From positions 4,931,501-4,995,500 of the forward strand of contig NZ_CP019966.1 of assembly GCF_003031265.1 (NCBI RefSeq): DNA of 64,000 bases. The letters run 5' to 3'. Of the stretch, positions 26,482 through 35,463 are shown one piece after another. Positions within the stretch are counted from its first letter, which is position 1, and each line of letters starts with the position of its first letter. The DNA is from Rhodopseudomonas palustris (lineage in GTDB: Bacteria > Pseudomonadota > Alphaproteobacteria > Rhizobiales > Xanthobacteraceae). Both the position numbers and the translations under genes were made by a program. Under the pieces are notes generated by a model, which ran no database searches, was not told the origin of the DNA, and saw only the letters and a program-made list of their open reading frames with translations.

Positions 26482-26766
26482 CTAGCCGAGCAGCAGCGCG
26501 ATCAGCGTGCCGACGACCACGCCGACGCAGGCGCCGGACAGGACGAAAACCGAGCCCCACAGCAGAAAATAGCCGACCACCGCGCCGAGCGTCTTGTCGA
26601 GGTGGTCGCCGTACATCCAGAACGAGGCCGCACAACCGGCGACGATGATCGCCGCGATCGCGACTCTCAGCCACAGCGCCTGGCGCGACGCGCGCGCAAC
26701 GAACCAAGCGCCCCACCCGACGGCGGCGGCGAGCAGCACCCAGCCAATGATCAAACGGACGGCCAT
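26482..26766 (-). CDS. Small four-helix membrane protein
   Basis: A 94-residue, very hydrophobic protein has about four predicted membrane segments (near residues 4-22, 33-50, 58-75 and 76-93). A short charged loop (YGDHLDKTLG) lies between the second and third. The family is not recognised and no functional motif is visible. It lies between the secreted protein gene (same strand, 108 bp away) and the divergent ABC importer operon. Confidence 0.6.
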   Translation of the reverse strand: MAVRLIIGWVLLAAAVGWGAWFVARASRQALWLRVAIAAIIVAGCAASFWMYGDHLDKTLGAVVGYFLLWGSVFVLSGACVGVVVGTLIALLLG

Positions 26767-26923
26767 GATGGTTTCCAGGGTACAGAGGACGACCTACGCC
26801 GTGGAGTCGACGAACGGATGACGGATCGCCGCCACGGCGGATTTCCATTACATTATCGGCGCGCGGGCGTCCCTGCCCGGTCGTGGACCTTACGGAATTA
26901 CCCTGCCGCCGATGTGATGGTGA

Positions 26924-28489
26924 ATGGCTCCCCCTTCTGATTCCGATCCGCACGAGCCGTCGCCGCCGCTGTTTCAGGGCCGCGGGCTGACCAAGCGATT
27001 CGGCAGCTTTGTCGCCAATCAGGCGATCAATCTCGACATCGCCGGCGGCGAAGTTCACGCGCTGCTCGGCGAGAACGGCGCCGGCAAGTCGACCTTGGTG
27101 AAGATGATCACCGGGCTGCTGCAGCCGGACGAGGGCCGGATGATCTGGCGCGGGACGCCGATCGCGTTCGCAGGCCCGGCGGAAGCGCGAGCTTGCGGCA
27201 TTGCCGCGGTGTCGCAGCACTTCGCGCTGTTCGACAATCTCACCGTGGTCGAGAATGTCGCGCTCGGGCTCGATCGCCGGGTTTCGGTCGGCAAGCTGGC
27301 GGCGGAGTTGGAGCAGATCTCGGAGCGCTACGGCCTGCCGCTCGATCCCAAGCGCGAAGTATGGCGGCTGTCGGTCGGCGAGCGGCAACGGATCGAGATC
27401 GTCCGCGCACTGCTGCAAGACCCACAGCTTCTGATCCTCGACGAGCCCACCGCGGTGCTGACACCTGCCGAAGCCGACAGGCTGTTCGACGTGCTGGAGC
27501 GGCTGAAAGCGGACGGCCGCGCGCTGTTGTACATTTCGCACAAGCTCGACGAGGTGAAGCGGCTTGCCGGCGTCGCCACCATCCTGCGCGCCGGCCGCGT
27601 CGTCGGCAGCTGCGACCCGCGCCAGGAAAGCGCCGCTTCGATGGCGCGGATGATGGTCGGCAGCGACGTGACGGCGCCGAAGCAATCCAGCCATTCGATC
27701 GGTGGCCCGTTGCTGAGCGTCAGTGGTCTGACGCTGCTTCCCGACGATCCACATGGCGTCACGCTCCGCGACCTCTCCCTCGAAGTCCGTAGCGGCGAGA
27801 TCGTCGGCATCGCAGGAGTTGCCGGCAACGGCCAGGACGAGCTGTTCGCGGCACTGTCCGGCGAGACGAGTATCGGACAATCGGACGCGATCAAGATTGT
27901 CGGCGAGGCCGTCGGAAGCCTCTCGATCAACCAGCGGCGCCAGCTCGGCGCCGCTTTCGTGCCGGAACAGCGGCTCGGCCATGCCACCGTGCCGACCACG
28001 AGCCTGTCCGACAACGCGCTGCTGACCGGGCATGCGACCGGGGGACTGACGCGGTTCGGCTTGGTCGACCGCGGCGCCGCGCTGGCGCTGGTCGATCAGG
28101 TCAGCGATGCCTTCGACGTGCGCAAAGCCAGCCGTGATCCGGAAGCTGCACGGCTCTCCGGCGGCAATCTGCAGAAGTTCATCGTCGGCCGCGAGATCCT
28201 GCGGCAACCGCGTCTCTTGGTCGTCGATCAACCGAGCTGGGGATTGGATGCCGGCGCGGCCAGCGCGATCCGTCAGGCGCTGCTCGATCTCGCAGCGCGC
28301 GGCGCGGCCGTGCTGGTGATCAGTCAGGATCTGGACGAACTGATCGAGATCGCCGATCGCGTCGCGGTGATGTTTCACGGCAGGCTGTCGCCGCCGCGTG
28401 CCGTCAGCGAGATCGGCCGCGATCAATTGGGACTTTTAATGGGCGGAAGCGGCTGGCCGACGGAGGTGCGCGATGTCGCTGGTGCTTGA
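26924..28489 (+). CDS. BMP-type ABC importer, double ATP-binding subunit
   Basis: This 521-residue protein has two fused ABC ATPase domains. The first is complete: Walker A GENGAGKST (about 50-58), LSVGERQRIEIVRALLQDPQLLILDEPTA. The second carries a degenerate Walker A (GVAGNGQDELFAALSG) but a good signature LSGGNLQKFIVGREI. This is the usual asymmetric pattern of simple-sugar and nucleoside (BMP) importers. It drives uptake through the two permeases encoded next. The following permease gene overlaps it by 17 bp. Confidence 0.94.
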   Translation: MAPPSDSDPHEPSPPLFQGRGLTKRFGSFVANQAINLDIAGGEVHALLGENGAGKSTLVKMITGLLQPDEGRMIWRGTPIAFAGPAEARACGIAAVSQHFALFDNLTVVENVALGLDRRVSVGKLAAELEQISERYGLPLDPKREVWRLSVGERQRIEIVRALLQDPQLLILDEPTAVLTPAEADRLFDVLERLKADGRALLYISHKLDEVKRLAGVATILRAGRVVGSCDPRQESAASMARMMVGSDVTAPKQSSHSIGGPLLSVSGLTLLPDDPHGVTLRDLSLEVRSGEIVGIAGVAGNGQDELFAALSGETSIGQSDAIKIVGEAVGSLSINQRRQLGAAFVPEQRLGHATVPTTSLSDNALLTGHATGGLTRFGLVDRGAALALVDQVSDAFDVRKASRDPEAARLSGGNLQKFIVGREILRQPRLLVVDQPSWGLDAGAASAIRQALLDLAARGAAVLVISQDLDELIEIADRVAVMFHGRLSPPRAVSEIGRDQLGLLMGGSGWPTEVRDVAGA

Positions 28490-29564
28490 GAGGCGCAGCG
28501 AACGATCGGTGGCGATTGCGCTTCTATCCCCGCTGCTCGCGATCACGCTGACGCTGCTGACCCTGACGATCGTGTTCGTGGCGCTCGGCAAAAATCCGGC
28601 TGCGGCGCTGGCGGTGTACTTCATCACGCCGCTGACCGACGGCTACTCGCTGCAAGAGATCGCGGTGAAGGCCTCGCCGCTGATCATGATCGCGGTCGGG
28701 CTGGCGCTGTGCTACCGCGCCAACGCCTGGAACATCGGCGCAGAAGGACAACTGCTGATCGGCGCCATCGCCGGCAGCGGCTTGGCGGTGATGACGCACG
28801 GGACAAATCCCGGCCCGTGGCTGATGCCAGCGATGTTGCTGGTCGGAGCGCTGGCCGGCGCCGCTTATGCGCTGATTCCGGCGCTCTGCAAGGTCAGGTT
28901 CGGCGCGTCGGAAATCCTGATCAGCCTGATGCTGGTTTATGTCGCCGGCCTGCTGCTCGACTATCTGGTGCGCGGGCCGTGGCGCGATCCGGCAGGCTTC
29001 AACTTTCCGACCACCGCCGAGTTCGACCCTGCAGCGACGCTGCCGCTGCTGATTGCCGGCAGCCGCGTTCATGCCGGCCTGATCCTGACGATGATTGCAG
29101 TCGTGGCCGCCGCCGTTCTGCTCGGCCGCACGCTGAAAGGATTCGAAATCCGCGTGGTCGGCACCGCCCCGCGCGCCGCACGGTTCGCCGGCTTCAACGC
29201 CGATCGTCTGGTGCTGACGACGTTTGCGATCTCCGGCGCCCTGGCCGGCCTCGCCGGCATCATCGAAGTCGCCGGACCGATCGGGCGTTTGCAGCCGGAT
29301 ATCTCGCCGGGCTACGGCTTCACCGCGATCATCGTGGCGTTTCTCGGACGCCTCAATCCGCTCGGCATTCTCGCCAGCGGCCTGTTCCTCGCGCTGACCT
29401 TCATCGGCGGCGAGCAGGCGCAGATTGCGCTGAAACTGCCGCAGGACATGACCGGCGTGATCCAGGGCATCCTGCTGTTCTACGTGCTCGCCTGCGACTC
29501 GCTGATTCTGTACCGGATCCGCTGGCGCAGCCCGCAACGAAAGGCGCTGCATGGGCCTCTTTGA
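28473..29564 (+). CDS. BMP-type ABC importer permease 1
   Basis: A 363-residue inner-membrane permease of the BPD_transp_2 family has about ten membrane segments. The recognisable family stretch CYRANAWNIGAEGQLLIGAI lies near residues 78-97 and SPGYGFTAIIVAFLGRLNPLGI near 278-300. In BMP systems it pairs with the second permease (29551-30468) to form the channel. Overlapping starts and stops show one operon. Confidence 0.93.
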   Translation: MSLVLERRSERSVAIALLSPLLAITLTLLTLTIVFVALGKNPAAALAVYFITPLTDGYSLQEIAVKASPLIMIAVGLALCYRANAWNIGAEGQLLIGAIAGSGLAVMTHGTNPGPWLMPAMLLVGALAGAAYALIPALCKVRFGASEILISLMLVYVAGLLLDYLVRGPWRDPAGFNFPTTAEFDPAATLPLLIAGSRVHAGLILTMIAVVAAAVLLGRTLKGFEIRVVGTAPRAARFAGFNADRLVLTTFAISGALAGLAGIIEVAGPIGRLQPDISPGYGFTAIIVAFLGRLNPLGILASGLFLALTFIGGEQAQIALKLPQDMTGVIQGILLFYVLACDSLILYRIRWRSPQRKALHGPL

Positions 29565-30468
29565 AGCCATCCTGCTGTCGATCGTCACCGCCTCGACCCC
29601 GCTGCTGCTGGCGGCGAGCGGTGAGCTGATCACTGAGCGCGCCGGCGTCCTCAACCTCGGCGTCGAAGGCATGATGCTGATCGGCGCGGTGTGCGGCTTC
29701 GCCGGCGCCTGGGCGACCGGGTCTACCGCGATCGGCGCGCTGTGCGGGATCGCAGCCGGCGTCGCGCTTTCGGCGCTGTTCGCAGCGGCAGCGATCGGGC
29801 TTGCGATCAATCAGGTCGCGGCCGGCCTGGCGGTGACGATCCTCGGCACCGGTCTCGCAGGCCTGATTGGCGCGCCGTTCGTCGGCGAGAACATCACCGC
29901 CGCACCGCATCTGTGGCTGCCGTGGCTCACCGACATCCCGCTGATCGGCAAGCTGCTGTTCGGCCAGGACGCCCTCGTCTATCTATCGATCGGGCTGATC
30001 GCCGCGATCGCCTACGTGCTCGCCCGCACGCGGACAGGATTGATTCTGCGCGCGGTCGGCGACGATCCGGCCTCGGCGCATGCGCTGGGCTACAACGTCG
30101 CGGCGATCCGGACGCGGGCTGTGCTGTTCGGTGGCGGCTGCGCGGGGCTTGCCGGTGCCTATCTGACGCTCGCCTATACGCCGTTCTACGCGCCCGGCAT
30201 GACGGCGGGGCGCGGCTGGATCGCGCTGGCGCTGGTGGTGTTTGCGTCGTGGCGACCGGGCCGGCTGGTGGCCGGCGCCATCCTGTTCGGCGCGGTGTCG
30301 ATCCTGCAGCTGCACGCCCAGGCGATCGGTCTCGGGGTGCCATCTCAACTTATGTCGGCGTTGCCCTATCTTGCCACGGTGCTGGTGTTGGTGCTGATCT
30401 CGCGCGTCCGCCGCGGCGGGTCTGTGGCGCCGGCGGCGCTCGGAACCGCCTTCGTGCCGGAGCGCTAG
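29551..30468 (+). CDS. BMP-type ABC importer permease 2
   Basis: The 305-residue second permease has the typical TERAGVLNLGVEGMMLIGAV motif near the N terminus and FYAPGMTAGRGWIALALVVF in the middle, with about eight to nine membrane segments. It overlaps the first permease gene by 14 bp and is followed after 78 bp by the binding protein gene. The pairing of a longer and a shorter permease is characteristic of nucleoside-type BMP importers. Confidence 0.93.
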   Translation: MGLFEAILLSIVTASTPLLLAASGELITERAGVLNLGVEGMMLIGAVCGFAGAWATGSTAIGALCGIAAGVALSALFAAAAIGLAINQVAAGLAVTILGTGLAGLIGAPFVGENITAAPHLWLPWLTDIPLIGKLLFGQDALVYLSIGLIAAIAYVLARTRTGLILRAVGDDPASAHALGYNVAAIRTRAVLFGGGCAGLAGAYLTLAYTPFYAPGMTAGRGWIALALVVFASWRPGRLVAGAILFGAVSILQLHAQAIGLGVPSQLMSALPYLATVLVLVLISRVRRGGSVAPAALGTAFVPER

Positions 30469-30546
30469 AAACGAGATCCGAGAGCCGCGCGGCGGGGGCG
30501 CGGGACTCGCACAGGACGATCCCCGAGCGATGAAGCGGAGATTCGG

Positions 30547-31644
30547 ATGAACAAGGCGATCATGGCGGCGCTGGTGCTGACGGCGAGCTGCGCCGGGCTG
30601 TCGGTGGCGAGCGCGCAGGACAAGCCGGAGAGCAAACCGGACAAGCTGAAGGTCGGCTTCGTCTATGTCGGCCCGGTCGGCGACTTCGGCTGGTCGTATC
30701 AGCACGATCAGGCGCGCCAGGCGATCGTCAAGGAATTCGGCGACAAGGTCGAGACCACCTACCTGGAGAAGGTCAGCGAAGGCCCGGACGGCGAGCGCTC
30801 GATCGAACAGCTCGCCCGCGCCGGCAACAAGCTGATCTTCGTCACCTCGTTCGGTTACATGGATTCGGTGATCAAGGTCGCCAAGAAGTATCCGGATGTG
30901 AAATTCGAGCACGCCACCGGCTACAAGCGCGAGCCTAACGTCTCGACCTATGCGGGCCGGTTCTACGAAGGCCGCACCATCCAGGGCACGATCGCAGCAA
31001 AGATCTCCAAAAAGGGCGTGCTCGGCTATATCGGCTCGTTCCCGGTGCCCGAAGTGATCTCCGGCATCAACGCCACTATCCTGGCGGCGCAGAAGATCAA
31101 TCCGAACATCAAGGTCAAGATCGTCTGGGTGAACTCCTGGTTCAATCCCGGCAAGGAAGCCGACGCCGCCAAGGCGCTGATCGATCAGGGCGCCGACGTG
31201 ATCATGCAGCACACCGACAGTGCCGCAGCGGTGCAGATCGCCAACGAGCGCGGCATCCACGCGTTCGGCCAGGACTCCGACATGATCAAGTTCGGACCGA
31301 AGGCGCAGCTCACCGCCATTATCAACAACTGGACGCCGTACTACGTGTCGCGCGTCAAAGCGGTGATGGACGGCAACTGGGCGTCGCAGGATGTCTGGGA
31401 AGGCCTGAAGGACAAGATGATCCAGATGGCGCCCTACACCAACATGCCGGACGACGTGAAGAAGCTCGCCGCCGACACCGAGGCCGGTATCGCCGCCGGC
31501 ACCATCAAGCCGTTCGCCTGCCCGATCCTCGATCAGGAGGGCAAAGAGGTCGAATGCAAAGGCGGCGATCAGCTCGACGACGGCCAGATCCGCGGCATGA
31601 ACTTCTACGTCAAAGGCATCGACGACAAGATTCCGGGGAAGTGA
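30547..31644 (+). CDS. BMP family substrate-binding protein
   Basis: A 365-residue periplasmic protein has a signal peptide (MNKAIMAALVLTASCAGLSVASA) and a BMP/Med fold: KVGFVYVGPVGDFGWSYQHD at the mature N terminus, VSEGPDGERSIEQLARAGNKL, KGVLGYIGSFPVPEVISG and QHTDSAAAVQIANERG. Relatives bind purine nucleosides or related compounds; the aromatic Trp/Tyr pair in GWSYQHD fits stacking of a base, but the ligand here is inferred. It is the last gene of the importer operon. Confidence 0.93.
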   Translation: MNKAIMAALVLTASCAGLSVASAQDKPESKPDKLKVGFVYVGPVGDFGWSYQHDQARQAIVKEFGDKVETTYLEKVSEGPDGERSIEQLARAGNKLIFVTSFGYMDSVIKVAKKYPDVKFEHATGYKREPNVSTYAGRFYEGRTIQGTIAAKISKKGVLGYIGSFPVPEVISGINATILAAQKINPNIKVKIVWVNSWFNPGKEADAAKALIDQGADVIMQHTDSAAAVQIANERGIHAFGQDSDMIKFGPKAQLTAIINNWTPYYVSRVKAVMDGNWASQDVWEGLKDKMIQMAPYTNMPDDVKKLAADTEAGIAAGTIKPFACPILDQEGKEVECKGGDQLDDGQIRGMNFYVKGIDDKIPGK

Positions 31645-31698
31645 GTCAGATACTCACCGCGGGAGAGGAGAGCAGCACATTTCCCCGATGCTGACGTC

Positions 31699-31785
31699 AT
31701 ACGCGGGCTTGCCCCGCGTATCCATCTTGCGCGACAGCACGCTGACTCACTTCAGGACGATGAATTGCCGGGTCAAGCCGGCAAT
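31699..31785. repeat. Pair of interspersed hairpins
   Basis: Two perfect short palindromes lie between the importer operon and the protease-like gene: ATACGCGGG / CCCGCGTAT (31699-31721, five-base loop) and ATTGCCGG / CCGGCAAT (31764-31785, six-base loop). The arrangement and sequence match dispersed repeats of this bacterial group and may act as a two-sided terminator. Confidence 0.75.
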
Positions 31786-31834
31786 GACGGCGCAGGAAGA
31801 TCGACACGAACTTCTGTCGCGTCGGTCGGTTTCC

Positions 31835-32800
31835 TCAATGCAGCCGCGGTGCCTTCAGGAACTTGGCACGGTCGGAGGAATGCAGCACCACGTCGAAGGT
31901 GGCGCCGCCGCTGAACAGCGTCAGCGGCACCTCGACGCCCGCGGTGCCGAGCGCCCAGACCTTGCGATAGAACTCCGCTTCGCTGGTCACCTTGTCGCCC
32001 GCAACTGCGAGGATGACATCGCCGGTCTTCAGCTCGGCGCGCGCCGCCGGCCCCTTCGGCGCAATCCCAACCACCACGACCTTGTCTTCGATCTCGGTTG
32101 AATACAGCCCAAGCCAAGGCCGCACCGGTTTGTTCGGTCGGCCGAACTTGCGCAGGTCGCTCAGCACCGGCGGCAACAAATCGATCGGCACGCTCATATT
32201 GTAATGCTCATTCGAGCCGCTGCGCTCGATCTGCAGCGAGCCGACGCCGATCAGCTCGCCGGTCGCCGACAACAGCGCAGTGCCGCCCCAGTTCGGATGC
32301 GACGGCTCGGTAAAGATCGCGTCGTCGAGCAGATATTCCCAATAGCCGGCGAATTCCTGGCGCGCGGCGATGCGCCCCGCGACCGAACGGGTGCGCCCTC
32401 CGACGCCGCCGATGATGACGCGCTCGCCCGCCTTGGCAAAAGCAGAGCGGCCGAGCGGCAGCGGCGGCAGGTCGATCGGGCCGAGCGCCTGGACCAGGCC
32501 GAAGCCGCTCTCCTGATCGAAGCCAAGCGGATGGCCTTCGACGACGCGGCCATCGCCGAGATGCAGCCATACCGTTTCGGCTTCAGTGATCAGGTAGCCG
32601 ATGGTCAGCACGAGGCCGTCATCGATCAGCACGCCGTTGCCGGCACGCTCGGTGCCGAGCGTCCCGGCCGTATAGGCATCAGCCGGAATGATCGCGTGCA
32701 GCCCGACCACCGCGGACAGTGCGCGATCGAGATCGAAGCCGAAATCGGACGAGCGAGGCCGGATCGCGGCCGGGACATTCCATTCGGGGAGCGAAGGCAT
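31835..32800 (-). CDS. HtrA/S1C-like pseudoprotease with PDZ domain
   Basis: The 321-residue protein has a trypsin-like domain (about 30-215) and a PDZ domain (about 225-310, with GIAPKGPAARAELKTGDVIL). All three catalytic positions of the HtrA family are replaced: the histidine site is Y69 in LVLTIGYLI, the aspartate site is about G99 in ESGFGLVQ, and the serine site is W171 in HPNWGGTAL. It has no clear signal peptide. It is therefore probably a non-proteolytic scaffold or sensor. The start at ATG 32800 is supported by AGGAG eight bases upstream. Confidence 0.85.
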   Translation of the reverse strand: MPSLPEWNVPAAIRPRSSDFGFDLDRALSAVVGLHAIIPADAYTAGTLGTERAGNGVLIDDGLVLTIGYLITEAETVWLHLGDGRVVEGHPLGFDQESGFGLVQALGPIDLPPLPLGRSAFAKAGERVIIGGVGGRTRSVAGRIAARQEFAGYWEYLLDDAIFTEPSHPNWGGTALLSATGELIGVGSLQIERSGSNEHYNMSVPIDLLPPVLSDLRKFGRPNKPVRPWLGLYSTEIEDKVVVVGIAPKGPAARAELKTGDVILAVAGDKVTSEAEFYRKVWALGTAGVEVPLTLFSGGATFDVVLHSSDRAKFLKAPRLH

Positions 32801-32919
32801 CCGGCGTCTCCTGTTGCGCAACACCGCGTGCAACCGGAAATATCGGGGCCTTGGGGACGATTTGCAAGCCAGCGTCACCGTGCCGCGGACGGCGGCAAGG
32901 AGCGCCGGCCGACCGAGGC

Positions 32920-33915
32920 TCAGCCCTCCTTATGGACGCCCGAGCCCTCGACGATCTTGCGCCAGCTTTCGGTCTCCGCCGCCAGCATCGCGCCGAACTG
33001 CTTGGCGTCGCCATGCAGCGCAATGGCACCGAGATCGGCAATACGCTGCTTGATCGTCGGCTCGTCCAGCGCCGCATTGATCTCGCGGTTGAGCAGATCG
33101 ACGATTGGCTGCGGCGTGCCGTGCGGCGCTCCGACGCCATAGAACGAGCTGGTATCGTAACCAGCCAGCGTGTCGCCGATCGGCGGCACATCCGGCAGCA
33201 CCGCCGAGCGCTCGCGGCTGGTGACGCCGAGCGCGCGGATCTTGCCGGCCTGCGCCAGCGCGAACGACGAAGTGACATTGTCGAACATCGCCTGGATCTG
33301 CCCGCTCATCAGGTCGGTCAGGCCAGGCGCCGAGCCGCGATATGGCACGTGCACCATCTCGATGCCGGCCATCAACTTGAACAACTCACCCGACAGATGC
33401 AGCGAGGTCCCGATGCCCGACGAGCCGACGCTGATCTTGCCCGGATGCGCCTTGGCATAGGCGATGAACTCCGCGACGTTATTTGCCGGAATATCATTGT
33501 TGATCACCAGCACCAGCGGAATGCGGGCGATGCCGGCGACCGGTGTGATGCTCTTGGCGAAGTCGAACAGCAACGCGCGGTCGAACGAGGCGTTGATCGC
33601 ATTCGCGGTGCTGGTCAGCAGCAGCGTGTAGCCGTCAGCCGGCGAATTGATTACCGCCTGGGTGCCGATCGTGCTACCGGCACCTGGTTTGTTCTCGACG
33701 ACGAAGCTCTGACCGAGCTTCTCGGACAGATACTGACACACCAGGCGCGACAGCACGTCGGTGGCGCCGCCGGCCGCATAAGGCACGATCCACTTCACTG
33801 GACGATTCGGATACGCCGCCGCGTCCGCGAGCGCCGGCGCGACCAGCCGCGCACCAGCGGCACATATCGCCGCGCCTGCCGCCGTCCCAAGCAATGCTCT
33901 CCTGCTGATCGTCAT
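32920..33915 (-). CDS. Bug/TctC-type solute-binding protein with twin-arginine signal
   Basis: A 331-residue periplasmic binding protein of the tripartite tricarboxylate transporter (Bug) family. The mature part starts YPNRPVKWIVPYAAGGATDVL, the typical carboxylate-binding loop, with NKPGAGSTIGTQAV and VPYRGSAPGLTDLMSGQ downstream. The signal MTISRRALLGTAAGAAICAA contains a twin-arginine motif. No TctA/TctB permease gene lies nearby, so it is an orphan receptor, as is common for Bug proteins. ATG 33915 is preceded by GGAGG; an ATG 12 bases upstream is less well placed. Confidence 0.88.
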   Translation of the reverse strand: MTISRRALLGTAAGAAICAAGARLVAPALADAAAYPNRPVKWIVPYAAGGATDVLSRLVCQYLSEKLGQSFVVENKPGAGSTIGTQAVINSPADGYTLLLTSTANAINASFDRALLFDFAKSITPVAGIARIPLVLVINNDIPANNVAEFIAYAKAHPGKISVGSSGIGTSLHLSGELFKLMAGIEMVHVPYRGSAPGLTDLMSGQIQAMFDNVTSSFALAQAGKIRALGVTSRERSAVLPDVPPIGDTLAGYDTSSFYGVGAPHGTPQPIVDLLNREINAALDEPTIKQRIADLGAIALHGDAKQFGAMLAAETESWRKIVEGSGVHKEG

Positions 33916-34173
33916 CGCGTCCTCCATGTAATCCCGCTGGACACTGCGATAGCGCAGACGAACCGCCTCGCGCATGCACGGACCGCGATCGTGGTAAAGG
34001 CGCATGAACGGCGAGGCGCCGTTCTTCGGGATTAGCGATAAGTTGTCGTTAATTCCGCCGCTTCATACTCGCCCGGCGGGCTCCATATGCCCAACTGTTC
34101 TGCGCCGGAGTCACGGCACACCTGCGGCAAGGTTAACGAGACCTTACAGACCGAGCGATGCAAGGTTGAACCG

Positions 34174-35433
34174 ATGACCGACTTTGCCCTCGCGCCGCAG
34201 GACGCTGTTCGAGCCAGCCCGCCCCGTCTCAAAGCCCTGCAGCTCGGCCTTCTGTGGCTGGTCGGCGCCAGCGGCGCGATCGTGTTCATCGAGCCGAGCC
34301 CCTATGAAATCGCCATCGTGCTGGCGCTGGGAGTCCTCGCCGTCACCGGCGGGCTCCGACTTGCGCCGGCGCTGATCGTTCCGATCGGACTGCTGATCGG
34401 CATCGAACTCGGCTACAGCATCGGCGCGGTCGGCTTGATGGACGACCCCATCATTCTGAACTGGATCCTGACCTCGTGGTACATGGCGGTGACCGCGATG
34501 TTCTTCGCGATGGTGTGCCTGCAGGACACCCGCGAGCGCGCCGAAGCGATCGCCCATGGCTATCTGGTCGGCGGCCTCATCGCGGCACTGGCCGGCATCG
34601 TTGGTTACTTCAATCTGCTGCCTGGCGGGCAGGATCTGCTGACCTATGTGGGGCGCGCGCGCGGCACGTTCAAAGATCCGAACGTGCTCGGCGCGTTTTT
34701 GATCTTCCCGGCGATCTACAGCCTGCAGCGGGCGATCGAAGGTTCGTTCTGGACGATGGTGCGCAACGGCATCGCGTTCGGCATCATTTCGCTTGCGGTG
34801 TTCTTGGCTTTCTCGCGCGCCGCCTGGGGCATGCTGGCCGGCGCATCGCTGCTCACCGTGGCGTTGATGTTCATCACCGCGCCGACGCAGCAGCGGCGGC
34901 TGCGGATCGTCGTCCTCGCCGCACTGGCGCTGATCGTGCTCGCCGCGACGATTGCGGTGCTGCTGTCGTTTGACCAGATCGACGCGCTGTTCAAGGAGCG
35001 TGCCAGCCTGTCGCAGCCTTACGACAGCGGCCGGTTCGGCCGGTTCGGCCGGCATCTGCTCGGCGCCAAGATGGCGCTCGACCATCCGACCGGCATCGGT
35101 CCGTTGCAATTCAGGCGGTTCTTCCCCGAGGACACTCACAACTCGTTCCTCAACGCTTTCATGTCCGGCGGCTGGATCAGCGGCACGCTGTATCCGGCTC
35201 TGGTGTTCGTGACAGCGGCCTATGGGCTGCGCAACGTGTTTGTACGTACGCCGTGGCAGCGGGTCACGATCGTCGTGGTGACTGCGATGGTGGTCACGCT
35301 ACTCGAGAGTTTCATCATCGATACCGACCATTGGCGGCACTATTTCATGCTGGTGGGCTTGACTTGGAGCCTGGCGATCGCCAGCACTCGGTTCCGACGC
35401 GGCCAGTCCAGTCCGGTCGTTTCCGAGGGCTGA
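34174..35433 (+). CDS. O-antigen ligase/polymerase-like membrane protein
   Basis: A 419-residue protein with about eleven membrane segments. RARGTFKDPNVLGAFLIFPAIY (about 158-180) is the hallmark of the Wzy/WaaL-like family, and FFPEDTHNSFLNAFMSGGWISG holds the conserved His of its large periplasmic loop. Such proteins polymerise or ligate sugar repeat units on the periplasmic side. Start ATG 34174 was chosen because the upstream frame lacks membrane character. It opens the exopolysaccharide locus and is followed 30 bp later by galE. Confidence 0.88.
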   Translation: MTDFALAPQDAVRASPPRLKALQLGLLWLVGASGAIVFIEPSPYEIAIVLALGVLAVTGGLRLAPALIVPIGLLIGIELGYSIGAVGLMDDPIILNWILTSWYMAVTAMFFAMVCLQDTRERAEAIAHGYLVGGLIAALAGIVGYFNLLPGGQDLLTYVGRARGTFKDPNVLGAFLIFPAIYSLQRAIEGSFWTMVRNGIAFGIISLAVFLAFSRAAWGMLAGASLLTVALMFITAPTQQRRLRIVVLAALALIVLAATIAVLLSFDQIDALFKERASLSQPYDSGRFGRFGRHLLGAKMALDHPTGIGPLQFRRFFPEDTHNSFLNAFMSGGWISGTLYPALVFVTAAYGLRNVFVRTPWQRVTIVVVTAMVVTLLESFIIDTDHWRHYFMLVGLTWSLAIASTRFRRGQSSPVVSEG

Positions 35434-35463
35434 CGGCCCGCCACAGAGCATCGAAAGCAGCGC

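Noticed and set aside
25930..26940. A 336-codon plus-strand frame across the secreted and membrane protein genes
   Set aside because: It is a shadow of two better-supported minus-strand genes with proper ribosome binding sites and signal or membrane segments.
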